DNA from: Burkholderiaceae bacterium
GTDB taxonomy: Bacteria > Pseudomonadota > Gammaproteobacteria > Burkholderiales > Burkholderiaceae_C
DNA: 64,000 nt
Assembly (NCBI GenBank): GCA_026125795.1
Contig: JAHCKM010000002.1
Location: 1,054,001-1,118,000, forward strand
Reading direction: 5' to 3'
Shown here: one piece after another, positions 53,466-62,220 of the stretch
How positions within the stretch are numbered: position 1 is the first letter of the stretch
How the letters are laid out: every line of letters begins with the position of its first letter
The notes under the pieces: model-generated
What the model was told of the DNA's origin: nothing
Seen by the model: only the letters and a program-made list of their open reading frames with translations
Database searches by the model: none
Made by a program: the position numbers and the translations under genes

Positions 53466-55634
53466 TCAACGGGCCCAGTCGCGGTTGTCGAGCACCTGCG
53501 CGATGCGCAGGGCGGCGCGCCGTGCGCCGTCGGTTTCCACCGGCCTATAACGCACCGGCTCGTGCATCGCGGCCAGCGCGCGCTCGGCCAGCGTGTCGGG
53601 GTCGAGCGTGGCGTAGTCGAGCGAGCGGTCGGCCTGGTAGTTGGCCAGGCGGCGGCGCACGTGCACGCACTGCTCGAAGTGGTGCTGCAGCGGAAAGCTC
53701 AGGAACGGCCGACGCGTGGCCACCAGCTCCATCGTGGTCGACAGGCCGCCTTGCACCAGCGCCAGGTCGCAGCACGCCAGGTGCTCGTACAGGTTGTGCA
53801 CGTAGGGCTTGACCTCGAGGCCCGGCAGCTGCGGAAACGCCTTGGGGTCGAGCCGAGGCCCGGCCACCAGCACCATCCGCAACTCCGGCACCTGCAGCTT
53901 CATGCGCGGAAACGCCTGCGCAATGCGCTGCAGCAGATGGCGCCCGGTCGACGTGCCGCCGACCGAGGCGATCGCCACCTTCTCGTGCGGCTTGTAGCCG
54001 TGCAGCGCGCGCAGCCGTTCGGTGTCGGCCAAGGTCTTGGGGTCGAACGGCAGGCAGTAGCCGCAGTAGCAGAAGTTCTTGTCGGTCCACTCGCGGATGC
54101 GGGGCAGGCCGGGGCCGAACGGCGCTTCGGTCACGTCGTCGCGGTTGCCGACGAAGATCGCCGCGTCGCGCAGGTACGGATAACGCGCCACGTGCTCGAT
54201 GTCGTCGGCGTTGCGGTCGGCGCAAAGCAGCGCCTCGCGCTCGTCAGTCGGGTCCATCGGCAGGCAGCCGACGAAGTCGGTGAGAAACACGAATGGCTGG
54301 CGCTTGAGCTCCGGGTTCTCGTGGTAGTGGTAGTCCACGTCCCACGACTCGTCGCCGATCACGATGTCGTAGTGCTCAGCTTGCATCAGATCGACGAACG
54401 CCATGAAGTTGTTGGTCATGATCTCGTCCATCGTGCGCAGCGCGAAGAACGCGTTGAGGTCGTGCTCGCCGGCCAGACCTTCGAAGTGCTGGCTCTCGTT
54501 GGCCAGCCGCTTGGTGATCGGGTGCAGCCGCTCGCCCTCGCGTTCGAGGTAACGCGCCGCCGGGTCGACGGTGAACCAGTCGATCTGCAGGTCGGGCTGC
54601 AGCTGGCGCAGCTCGCGCGCGATCGCCAGGTCGCGCTGCGCGTGGCCGAGGCCGATCGGGCTGGAGATGAATAGCGCCTTGCGTTGGCGTTTCATGCCGC
54701 GCACCCACGTGCGTGCTTGCGGCATGCCGCCGACGAACTCGCGCACGGCGCGGTTGAACGCCACCGGGTCGCGCGCCGCCGTCACGTGGCCGCCGCCGGC
54801 GATCGTCAGCAACCGTGCACCGGGCACCAGCTCGTGGATCTCGCGTCCTTTGGCATAGGGCACGCGGCGGTCGTCGTCGCCGTGGATCACCAGCGTGGGG
54901 CAGCGCACGCGGCGCGCATGGTCGCGCAGGTCATTGTCGATCCATGCCCGGCGCACCCACTGGATCACCTCGCGGCGGGTCGCCCAGGCATAGCGCACAC
55001 CGTCTTCATACGGTTTGGTCGAATGCGGTTCACTGAAGATGCAGGACATGAAGTAATCGACATAGGCCGCCCAGTCGCGCTCGACCAGCGCGGTTTCCAT
55101 CGCCATGCGCTTGGCCATCGCCTCGCCGTTGATTCGTGATTCGACGAAGCCGCCTTGCGTGATCACGTGCGTCACGCGCTGCGGCTGGTCGGCCGCGACC
55201 TTGAGGACGATCATCGCCGCCGCCGAGATGCCGACCAGCGCCGCGCGATCGATTGCGAAGGCGTCGAGCACCGCGACGAAGTCGTCGTGGAAGTGATCGA
55301 AACTGTAGTGCTGCTGGCCCTGCGGCCGGTCGGAGCGGCCGTTGCCGCGCCCGTCCATCGTCAGCACGCGGAAGTGCTGCGACAGGTACGGAACCGTGCC
55401 CTTCAGCATCTGCGAGTGAACGATCTGGAACGGCTGCGCGAACGCGATCCACGGCCCGCTCGTGCCCCACTGCGCCGCATAGAGCTTGACGCCGTCGCGC
55501 TCGACCAAACGCTCCTGCGCCGGCTGCACGGTCTGGAACGGCACGCGTTCGGCCTCGGGCACCGCACCGGCTGCGGGCAAGGGCCCGGCGATGCGATGAA
55601 AGCGCTCGGGCCAGGAGTCGTCGTTCGATGCCAT
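53466..55634 (-). CDS. fusion of alpha/beta hydrolase and glycosyltransferase
   Basis: 722 residues in two complete enzymes. Residues about 45-300 form an alpha/beta hydrolase: RVLTMDGRGNGRSDRP, the nucleophile elbow VGISAAAM near 125, LVIHGDDDRRVP with the acid, and IAGGGHVTAARD with the His. From residue 314 (MKRQRKALFISSPIGLGHAQRDLAIAREL) a GT-B UDP-glycosyltransferase follows (GxGH loop, and donor-site ALVQGGLSTTMELVATRRPFLSF near 640). GGAGGTGCCG upstream of ATG at 55634 decides the start over 55646. No ribosome site precedes Met314, so the fusion is real. Overlaps almost the TetR stop; the two functions may act on one metabolite. Confidence 0.85.
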   Translation of the reverse strand: MASNDDSWPERFHRIAGPLPAAGAVPEAERVPFQTVQPAQERLVERDGVKLYAAQWGTSGPWIAFAQPFQIVHSQMLKGTVPYLSQHFRVLTMDGRGNGRSDRPQGQQHYSFDHFHDDFVAVLDAFAIDRAALVGISAAAMIVLKVAADQPQRVTHVITQGGFVESRINGEAMAKRMAMETALVERDWAAYVDYFMSCIFSEPHSTKPYEDGVRYAWATRREVIQWVRRAWIDNDLRDHARRVRCPTLVIHGDDDRRVPYAKGREIHELVPGARLLTIAGGGHVTAARDPVAFNRAVREFVGGMPQARTWVRGMKRQRKALFISSPIGLGHAQRDLAIARELRQLQPDLQIDWFTVDPAARYLEREGERLHPITKRLANESQHFEGLAGEHDLNAFFALRTMDEIMTNNFMAFVDLMQAEHYDIVIGDESWDVDYHYHENPELKRQPFVFLTDFVGCLPMDPTDEREALLCADRNADDIEHVARYPYLRDAAIFVGNRDDVTEAPFGPGLPRIREWTDKNFCYCGYCLPFDPKTLADTERLRALHGYKPHEKVAIASVGGTSTGRHLLQRIAQAFPRMKLQVPELRMVLVAGPRLDPKAFPQLPGLEVKPYVHNLYEHLACCDLALVQGGLSTTMELVATRRPFLSFPLQHHFEQCVHVRRRLANYQADRSLDYATLDPDTLAERALAAMHEPVRYRPVETDGARRAALRIAQVLDNRDWAR

Positions 55635-55645
55635 CGGCACCTCCA

Positions 55646-56383
55646 TCAACGGTGGGTCTTGCGGGCGGCAGCCTTGCGAGCGGGCCTGCGTTCGGGTTCG
55701 GCTGCGGCGGCCGCGGCGCGAGCGTCGAGCGACTCGAGCAGCCACTGCACCGCGTCGAGCGCGGCGCGGTGCGTCAGCTGTTCTTCCTTCACGCCGAGCA
55801 GGTCGGCGAACTCCATGCCGAGCCAGAACTCCGAGATCCAGCAGGCGATCACCTCGGCGCTGAGAACGCGCGGCAACTCGACGCCGTGCGTCTGCGCGGC
55901 GTCCAGGGCCTCGCGCACCGCTTGCAGCACGAGCTGTTTCCAGGCCAGCAGGCGCGGCAGGAACTTGTCGCGCAGCTCCGCGTTGGACAGGCTCGCTGCC
56001 CACAGCTCGGCCTGCACGCGCACGAAGCCCGAGCCGAGGTCGCTCTCGTAGAAGCGGCGCGCGTCGGCCCACTTCTGCGCGAAGACGCCGGGCGCCTGGT
56101 ACATCGACGACTGGCGCGCCAGCAGGCGCTGGTTGGCCGCGTCGAGCACCGCGATCACCAGCTGGTCCTTGGTGCGGAAGTGGTAGTTGATCAGCGCGTG
56201 GTTGACGCCCGCGTCGCGTGCGATCTCGCGCACGCTGAGCGCGGCATAGCCCTCGCTGGCCAGGCGCCGGAACGCCGCCGCCAGGATCTTGGCGCGGGTG
56301 TCGGCGCTGTCGATTTCGTCGAACAGGCGCGGCGCGGCGGGCTTGTGCGCGACGCGGGCCCGGGCGGAGGGCGACTTGTCCAT
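55646..56383 (-). CDS. TetR-family transcriptional regulator
   Basis: 245 residues. HTH: DTRAKILAAAFRRLASEGYAALSVREIARDAGVNHALINYHFRTKDQLVIAVLDAA. The C-terminal ligand domain contains YQAPGVFAQKWADARRFYESDLGSGFVRVQAELWAAS, and the tail ends in AARKAAARKTHR. Precedes the hydrolase-glycosyltransferase fusion by a few bases on the same strand and is divergent from the RraA-like gene. Likely local repressor of the fusion and itself. Confidence 0.9.
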   Translation of the reverse strand: MDKSPSARARVAHKPAAPRLFDEIDSADTRAKILAAAFRRLASEGYAALSVREIARDAGVNHALINYHFRTKDQLVIAVLDAANQRLLARQSSMYQAPGVFAQKWADARRFYESDLGSGFVRVQAELWAASLSNAELRDKFLPRLLAWKQLVLQAVREALDAAQTHGVELPRVLSAEVIACWISEFWLGMEFADLLGVKEEQLTHRAALDAVQWLLESLDARAAAAAAEPERRPARKAAARKTHR

Positions 56384-56416
56384 CTGGTTTGAACGAACGG
56401 TTTATACAGATGTTTA

Positions 56417-56445
56417 AATCTAGAGCCGCTGTTGCTCGTTGTCAA
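56417..56445 (-). promoter_or_regulatory. predicted sigma70 promoter of the TetR gene
   Basis: On the minus strand a perfect TTGACA (56440-56445), a 17-bp spacer, and TAGATT (56417-56422) point toward the TetR start at 56383. The downstream TTTAAAC/AAACCGTTCGTT region, AT-rich by local standards, could hold its operator. Confidence 0.6.
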
Positions 56446-56612
56446 GAACCCCCAATGGGGGCTCTGCCGGCCCGCACCGAGCTGCAGCCGTCCCAACTCT
56501 TTGCCCGTGCCTGGGTGATGCGGCCGCCGGATTCGTTCTGAGGCCACACACAGCGGGGACCTCGGCGCGCTCGGCCACAATGGCGGTCCGTCAAACGCCG
56601 CAGGCCACCGCG

Positions 56613-57344
56613 ATGCCCGTGCCCTCGTTGCCTCTCGATCCCCAGGTGGTGCAGGCCCTGGGCGGCGTGTCGACCGCCACGCTGACCACGGTGCTGCTCA
56701 AACACGGGCTGCGCAACGTCTGGCTGCGCGGCACGCGGCCGCTCGCCGCCGGTTATCCGCGCCTGGTCGGCCGCGCCTTCACGTTGCGCTTCGTGCCCGC
56801 GCGCGAGGATCTGGCCACGCCGGCGTCGTGGGGCAACCCGATTTCGACGCGCGCGGCGATCGAGGCGATGCCGGCGGGCTGCATCGCGGTGGTGGGCGCG
56901 ATGGGCACGACCGACGCCGGCATCTTCGGCGACATCCTGTGCGCGCGCATGCAGCGCCGCGGCGTGGCCGCGCTGGTGACCGACGGCGTCGTGCGCGACG
57001 TGGCCGGCGTGCTCGGCACGCAGTTGCCGGTGTGGTGCCAGGGCACGGCGGCACCGCCGTCGGTGGCCGGGCTCACTTTCGTCGGCTGGCAGGAGCCCGT
57101 GGGCTGCGGCGGCGTCGCGGTGTTCCCCAACGACGTGATCGTGGTCGATCAGGATGGCGCGGTGCTGATCCCGCAGGCGATGCTGGCCGAAGTGGTCGAC
57201 GCATCGGTCGAGCAGGAGCGGCTCGAGGGCTGGATCATGACGCAGGTCGATGCCGGCGCCGCGCTGCCGGGGCTGTATCCGCCCAACGACGACAACAAGG
57301 CGCGCTACCAGGCCTGGGTGAAGCTGCAGAACGCCAACCCATGA
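56613..57344 (+). CDS. RraA-family protein
   Basis: 243 residues. VSTATLTTVLLKHGLRNVWLRGTRPL, GRAFTLRFVPARED, and AALVTDGVVRDVAGV with the D..R..R-like metal/substrate Asp-Arg are typical of RraA-like proteins, a family that includes 4-hydroxy-4-methyl-2-oxoglutarate aldolases and RNase E regulators. The aldolase role is favoured because a dienelactone hydrolase-type gene follows. ATG at 56580 is an alternative start. Its stop codon forms ATGA with the following micro-ORF. Confidence 0.85.
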   Translation: MPVPSLPLDPQVVQALGGVSTATLTTVLLKHGLRNVWLRGTRPLAAGYPRLVGRAFTLRFVPAREDLATPASWGNPISTRAAIEAMPAGCIAVVGAMGTTDAGIFGDILCARMQRRGVAALVTDGVVRDVAGVLGTQLPVWCQGTAAPPSVAGLTFVGWQEPVGCGGVAVFPNDVIVVDQDGAVLIPQAMLAEVVDASVEQERLEGWIMTQVDAGAALPGLYPPNDDNKARYQAWVKLQNANP

Positions 57345-57442
57345 GCCGCCCGGCCGCTCCGAAGGCGAATTCCGGAGCGCGCAAGCGCGGAGGATGCCCA
57401 ATGAGCCGTCCGGCCGCCCCCAAGGCAACGGAGTCCGCATGA
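57341..57442 (+). other. 33-codon micro-ORF made of two 60-bp-spaced repeats
   Basis: ATG at 57341 overlaps the RraA-like stop, and its TGA overlaps the dienelactone hydrolase ATG at 57439, so it fills the spacer between ATGA junctions. It contains MSRPAAPKA twice, 60 bp apart (57341 and 57401). ATGAGCC-GCCCGGCCGC-CCGAAGG recalls the start of the 70-bp repeat. It may be a translated linker, a coupling device or a repeat with no product. Confidence 0.4.
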
Positions 57443-58170
57443 TCGAGCACCACGTCGACATCCCCACCGCCGACGGCGCGATGAACACCTTCGTCGTGTT
57501 TCCCGACGAGGGCGGGCCGTTTCCGGTGGTGCTGTTCTACATGGACGCACCGGGCAAGCGCGAGGAGCTGAACGACATGGCGCGGCGCCTTGCCGCGGTG
57601 GGCTACTTCGTCGTGCTGCCCAACCTGTACTACCGCCGCACGCGCGACTACTGGCTGAAGGAACGCACCGAGGCCAACCTGGCGGTGATGTTCGAGCACA
57701 TGAACTCGCTCGGCTACGACACCACGGTGCGCGACACCGAAGCGATGTTGGCCTACGTCGACGCCCAGCCGCAGGCCGACGCCACGCGCATCGGGGCGGT
57801 GGGCTATTGCATGAGCGGCCCATTCGTCGTGTGGGCCGGCGCGTCGTTGCCCGAGCGCGTGCGCTGCATCGCGTCGATCCATGGCGCCAACATGGTCACC
57901 GATCAGCCGACGTCGCCGCACCGCATGGTGCGCCAGTTGAAATGCGAGGCCTACTTCGCCTGCGCGGAGATCGACAAGTGGGCGTCGCCGCAGCAGGTGG
58001 CGCAACTGCAGTCTTCGCTACAGGATGCCGGCGTCAAGCACCGCGTGGAGTGGTTCCCCGGTGCCGAGCACGGTTTCGTGTTTCCGCAGCGCGCCTGTTA
58101 CGACAAGGCCTCGGCCGAGCGCCACTGGGTGCGGCTGTTCGCGCTGCTCGAGCGCAACCTGCGCAGTTGA
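57439..58170 (+). CDS. dienelactone hydrolase family protein
   Basis: 243 residues of the dienelactone hydrolase family. Nucleophile elbow IGAVGYCMSG near 116-125 with Cys, as in true dienelactone hydrolases; later the acid in CAEIDKWASP and the His in FPGAEHGFVFP near 210. Hydrolyses a lactone or ester in ring-cleavage pathways. It follows the RraA-like gene via a micro-ORF with ATGA overlaps. Confidence 0.9.
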   Translation: MIEHHVDIPTADGAMNTFVVFPDEGGPFPVVLFYMDAPGKREELNDMARRLAAVGYFVVLPNLYYRRTRDYWLKERTEANLAVMFEHMNSLGYDTTVRDTEAMLAYVDAQPQADATRIGAVGYCMSGPFVVWAGASLPERVRCIASIHGANMVTDQPTSPHRMVRQLKCEAYFACAEIDKWASPQQVAQLQSSLQDAGVKHRVEWFPGAEHGFVFPQRACYDKASAERHWVRLFALLERNLRS

Positions 58171-58254
58171 GGCAGATCAACGCCGGCGCCCGCGGTGGTG
58201 CTGCGCGGCACGGCGTGGCACCGCTGCCCGAGTTGCAGCGGCGACAATGCCTCG

Positions 58255-59835
58255 ATGCGAGGTCTGCGTGCGGTCCGGCGTGTCGGCTGCATCGTGCTGG
58301 CCGGTGCGGCGCTGTGCGGCTCGGCCGTGGCGGCCACGGCCTCGGGCTGGTTCGATGGCCCGCAGCCCGCAGCCGTGGCACACGATGCGCTCGAGTTGCT
58401 GCGTGATGCGGCGAGCCATGGACTCGACCCGCTCGACTACGACACCGCGGCGCTGGCCGATGCGCTGGCGCGCGCCCGCGCAGGCGCGGCACCGGAGGCG
58501 GCTGAGCGGCTGGAGCGACAACTCAGCGCCGCGATGATGCGCTACCTGCAGGATCTGCATGCGGGCCGCGTCGAGCCTGCGCGCTCCAAGGCAAAGTTCC
58601 AGGCGCCGGCGCGCGACGCGTTCGACGCGCAGGCCCTGCTGGCGTGGGCGTTGTCCAACCGGCGTGTGTCCGAGCTGCCGAGCCGCGCGGCGCCGCAACT
58701 GCCGCAGTACGAGCGGCTGCGCAACGCGCTGGCCCACCATCGATCGCTGGCCGGCCACCCGGCCTGGGCGCAGGCGTTGCCGCCGCTGCCGGCCGGGCGC
58801 CGCGGCGAGCGCCCCAAGGTCGAGCCGGGGCAGGCCTATGACGGCCTGCCGCTGCTGGTGCAACGGCTGGTTGCGCTGGGCGATCTGCCTGCCGTGCCGC
58901 CGCGCGCAGCGCTGCAATACGAGGCGCCGTTGATGCAGGCCGTGCGCACGTTTCAGCGCCGCCATGGCATCGCCGACGACGGCGTGATCGGCGCCGCGAC
59001 GCTGGCGCAACTGCAGGTGCATCCCGCGGCGCGCGTGCGCCAGATCGAGCTGGCGCTGGAGCGGCTGCGCTGGACGCCGCTGATGCAGCAGCCGCGCATG
59101 ATCGTGATCAACATTCCGGAGTTCGTGCTGCGAGCCTACGAATGGCGCGACGGTCGCATCGCGGTTCGCCAGGCGATGAAAGTGATCGTCGGCAAGGCGA
59201 TGGACACGCGCACGCCGCTGATCGAGGCCGACCTGCGCTTCATCGAGTTCAACCCCTACTGGAACGTGCCGCCGTCGATCGCGCGCGCCGAGCTGGTGCC
59301 GCGGCTGCGGCGCGACCCCGGCTACTGGCAACGCGAAGGCTTTGAGTTCGTGGCGCCGGACGGACACGTCGACACGCTGTGGTCGCCCGCCGCGCTTGAT
59401 GCGGTGGTGGCCGGCCGGCTGCGCATCCGCCAACGGCCCGGACCGCGCAACGCGCTGGGCGACATCAAGTTCGTGTTTCCCAACCACGACAACATCTACT
59501 TGCACCACACGCCGGCCACCGAGCTGTTCGAGCGCACGCGGCGCGACTTCAGCCACGGCTGCATCCGGGTCGAGCAGCCGGTGGAACTGGCGGCATTCGT
59601 GCTGCATGACATGCCGCAGTGGGACGAGGCGGGGATCCGCGAGGCCATGGCGCGGGGCGTTTCGGCTACGCTGCGCCTGGCAAGTCCGGTGCGCGTGCTC
59701 ATCGCCTACGGCACGGCACTGGTGAAGGACGATCGCGTGCACTTCTTCGACGACCTCTACGGGCACGACCGCGCACTGGACGCGGCGCTGCGCAGCGTGT
59801 CGCTGCGGCGGCAATCCGAACCCCTGACACCATGA
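58255..59835 (+). CDS. L,D-transpeptidase (YcbB/LdtD type)
   Basis: 526 residues. Signal peptide VGCIVLAGAALCGSAVAATA. A scaffold domain, a peptidoglycan-binding repeat (AVRTFQRRHGIADDGVIGAATLAQLQVHPAA near 235-262), and a YkuD catalytic domain with SHGCIRVEQP near 433-440 (catalytic Cys, with His in YLHHTP upstream). Makes 3-3 cross-links in peptidoglycan in the periplasm. Its stop overlaps the DUF882 start (ATGA), as in E. coli ycbB-ycbK. Confidence 0.93.
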   Translation: MRGLRAVRRVGCIVLAGAALCGSAVAATASGWFDGPQPAAVAHDALELLRDAASHGLDPLDYDTAALADALARARAGAAPEAAERLERQLSAAMMRYLQDLHAGRVEPARSKAKFQAPARDAFDAQALLAWALSNRRVSELPSRAAPQLPQYERLRNALAHHRSLAGHPAWAQALPPLPAGRRGERPKVEPGQAYDGLPLLVQRLVALGDLPAVPPRAALQYEAPLMQAVRTFQRRHGIADDGVIGAATLAQLQVHPAARVRQIELALERLRWTPLMQQPRMIVINIPEFVLRAYEWRDGRIAVRQAMKVIVGKAMDTRTPLIEADLRFIEFNPYWNVPPSIARAELVPRLRRDPGYWQREGFEFVAPDGHVDTLWSPAALDAVVAGRLRIRQRPGPRNALGDIKFVFPNHDNIYLHHTPATELFERTRRDFSHGCIRVEQPVELAAFVLHDMPQWDEAGIREAMARGVSATLRLASPVRVLIAYGTALVKDDRVHFFDDLYGHDRALDAALRSVSLRRQSEPLTP

Positions 59836-60383
59836 CGCAAGAACCTGTCCTGTCGCGCCGCACGCTGCTGCGCCGTTCGATGCGTGCGGCCGCATTGACC
59901 GCCGGCGCCGTGCTGGCGCTGCCGGTGCGGGCCGCCGCGCCGCGTTCATTGGCGCTGGTGCACACGCACACCGGCGAGCGCATCGAGCTGGCGTACGCGA
60001 GCGGACCGGCCTACGACCCTGGCGCGCTCGCCGCACTCAACCACTTCCTGCGCGACCACTACAGCGGCGAGGTCGGGACCATCGACCCCACGTTGTTCGA
60101 CCAGTTGCACCGCGTGCAGCTTGCGGTGGGGGTGTCGCGGCCGTTCGAGGTGATCTCGGGCTACCGCTGCCCGGCCACCAACGACCGGCTGCGCACCTCG
60201 CGCGGAGGCGGCGTGGCGCGTGGCAGCCTGCACCTGCAGGGGCGCGCGATCGACGTCCGGCTCACCGGCGTGCCCGTGGCGCAGCTGCGCGACGCGGCGC
60301 TGGCTTTGCGCGCTGGCGGCGTCGGCTTCTATCCGCGCGAGCGCTTCGTGCACCTGGATACCGGGCGCGTGCGCACCTGGTGA
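59832..60383 (+). CDS. DUF882 (YcbK/M15-like) zinc peptidase, Tat-exported
   Basis: 183 residues. N-terminus LSRRTLLRRSMRAAALTAGAVLALPVRA is a twin-arginine signal. FEVISGYRCPATNDRL and SLHLQGRAIDVRL carry the His/Asp, and FVHLDTGRVRTW at the end the last His, of a MEPM-like zinc peptidase. Co-translated with the L,D-transpeptidase, so it probably trims peptidoglycan. Confidence 0.92.
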   Translation: MTQEPVLSRRTLLRRSMRAAALTAGAVLALPVRAAAPRSLALVHTHTGERIELAYASGPAYDPGALAALNHFLRDHYSGEVGTIDPTLFDQLHRVQLAVGVSRPFEVISGYRCPATNDRLRTSRGGGVARGSLHLQGRAIDVRLTGVPVAQLRDAALALRAGGVGFYPRERFVHLDTGRVRTW

Positions 60384-60501
60384 TCCGGCCGCGGGAGCCG
60401 CCGTCGGCGAATCGCGCCTGGTTTGTCGCCGCGCAAAGTCCTGGGCGGGGACCGCTCGATACTGCACCGGCGGGGCCGTTGACCCGCGACGGGGCAGTAC
60501 C

Positions 60502-62220
60502 ATGTCAACAGCGCAGCACAATCCCAGACCCTGGTTGAGTCGGTATCCGGCCGGCATTCCGGCCGAGATCGACACGCGGGCACACCGTTCGCTGAAGGAC
60601 GTGCTGGCAGCGAGTTGTCAGCGCTTTGCCGCGTTGCCGGCGTTCGCGTCGATGGGCACCACCATCAGCTACCGCGAGCTCGACCAGCAGAGCCGGGCAT
60701 TCGCAGCCTGGCTGCGGCAGAAAGCCGGATTGCGCGCGGGCGAGCGGGTGGCGCTGATGATGCCCAACCTGCTGCAGTACCCGGTGGCCTTGTTCGGTGT
60801 GTTGCGCGCCGGGCTCGTGGTGGTGAACACCAATCCGCTTTACTCCGCGCGCGAGCTCGAACACCAGCTGAAAGATTCCGGTGCAACGGCCATCGTCGTG
60901 CTGGAGAACTTCGCGCACACGCTGGCGCAGGTGATCGGCTCGACCGCGGTGCGCACGGTGATCACCACGCAGGTGGGCGATCGGCTCCCGACCCTCAAGC
61001 GAATGCTGACCAACGCCGTGGTCAAGCACGTGAAGCACATGGTGCCGGCCTGGCAGCTGACCCGTGCGATCGACTTCAACACCGTGCTCGCCGAAGGTCA
61101 GACGCTGGCGCTCGACGATGTGGCGCTCGGCGCCGATGACCTTGCCTTTCTGCAGTACACCGGCGGCACCACCGGGGTGGCCAAGGGCGCGATGCTGACG
61201 CACGGCAACATGGTGGCCAACGTGCTGCAGGTCGCGGCCTGGGTCGCGCCGAACCTGCGCGACGGCGAAGAAACGCTGGTCATCCCGTTGCCGCTGTACC
61301 ACGTGTTCGCGCTGACCTCGTGCCTGTCGTTCGTGCTGAAGGGCGCGCGATCGGTGCTGGTGGCCAATCCGCGCGACCTGCGTGCCTTCGTCGACGTGCT
61401 GCGGCACACGCCGTTCACCGCGATCATCGGCGTCAACACGCTGTTTCGTGCCTTGCTCGACGCGCCGGGCTTCGACACCATCGACTGGAAGCACCTCAAG
61501 GTGGCGGTGGCCGGCGGCATGGCGGTGCAGCGTGTGGTGGCCCACCGCTGGAAAGAGCGCACCGGCATTGCATTGCTCGAGGGCTACGGCCTGACCGAGA
61601 CCTCGCCGGTGGCGATCGCCAATCCGATCGACATCCAGGAGTGGAGCGGGCAGATCGGGGTGCCGATACCGAACACCGAGGCCACGATCCTCGACGACGC
61701 CGGCCAGCCGGTGCCGCAGGGCGAGGTGGGCGAGATCTGCCTGCGCGGCCCGCAGGTGATGAAGGGCTATTGGCAGCGCCCCGACGAGACCGCCAAGGTG
61801 TTCACCGCCGACGGCTGGCTGCGCACCGGCGACATGGGGGTGATGGACGAGCGCGGCTCCATCCGCATCACCGACCGCAAGAAGGACATGATCATCGTCT
61901 CGGGCTTCAAGGTGTTTCCCAACGAGGTGGAAGACGTGGTCGCGCTGCACCCGGGCGTGCTCGAGGTCGGCGCCATCGGCGTGCCCGATGCGCGCGCCGG
62001 CGAGGCGGTGAAGATCGTCGTCGTGCCGAAGGATCCGCAGCTCACCGCCGAAGAACTGCTGCAGCATTGCAGGCAGCACCTCACCGGCTACAAGGTGCCG
62101 CGGTTCGTCGAGTTCCGCAACGAGCCGCTGCCCAAGACGCCGATCGGCAAGATCCTGCGCCGCGCGTTGCGCGATCAGCAGGCCGCGGCGGCACAGGCGG
62201 CGCCGGCCGCCGCAGGATGA
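60502..62220 (+). CDS. fadD: acyl-CoA synthetase (AMP-forming), FadD type
   Basis: 572 residues. P-loop YTGGTTGVAKGAMLTHGN near 220, adenylate motifs GYGLTETSP near 365 and GWLRTGDMG near 440, and a late KDMIIVSGFKVFPNEVED. Activates fatty acids to CoA thioesters for degradation at the inner membrane. Its stop overlaps the histidine kinase start by four bases (ATGA), so the two are co-translated. Confidence 0.95.
   Translation: MSTAQHNPRPWLSRYPAGIPAEIDTRAHRSLKDVLAASCQRFAALPAFASMGTTISYRELDQQSRAFAAWLRQKAGLRAGERVALMMPNLLQYPVALFGVLRAGLVVVNTNPLYSARELEHQLKDSGATAIVVLENFAHTLAQVIGSTAVRTVITTQVGDRLPTLKRMLTNAVVKHVKHMVPAWQLTRAIDFNTVLAEGQTLALDDVALGADDLAFLQYTGGTTGVAKGAMLTHGNMVANVLQVAAWVAPNLRDGEETLVIPLPLYHVFALTSCLSFVLKGARSVLVANPRDLRAFVDVLRHTPFTAIIGVNTLFRALLDAPGFDTIDWKHLKVAVAGGMAVQRVVAHRWKERTGIALLEGYGLTETSPVAIANPIDIQEWSGQIGVPIPNTEATILDDAGQPVPQGEVGEICLRGPQVMKGYWQRPDETAKVFTADGWLRTGDMGVMDERGSIRITDRKKDMIIVSGFKVFPNEVEDVVALHPGVLEVGAIGVPDARAGEAVKIVVVPKDPQLTAEELLQHCRQHLTGYKVPRFVEFRNEPLPKTPIGKILRRALRDQQAAAAQAAPAAAG

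Noticed and set aside
56450-56463. CCCCC-AAT-GGGGG hairpin near the TetR promoter as a terminator
   Set aside because: Only five-base arms and no U-tract, and it lies upstream of both divergent genes, where a terminator is not expected.
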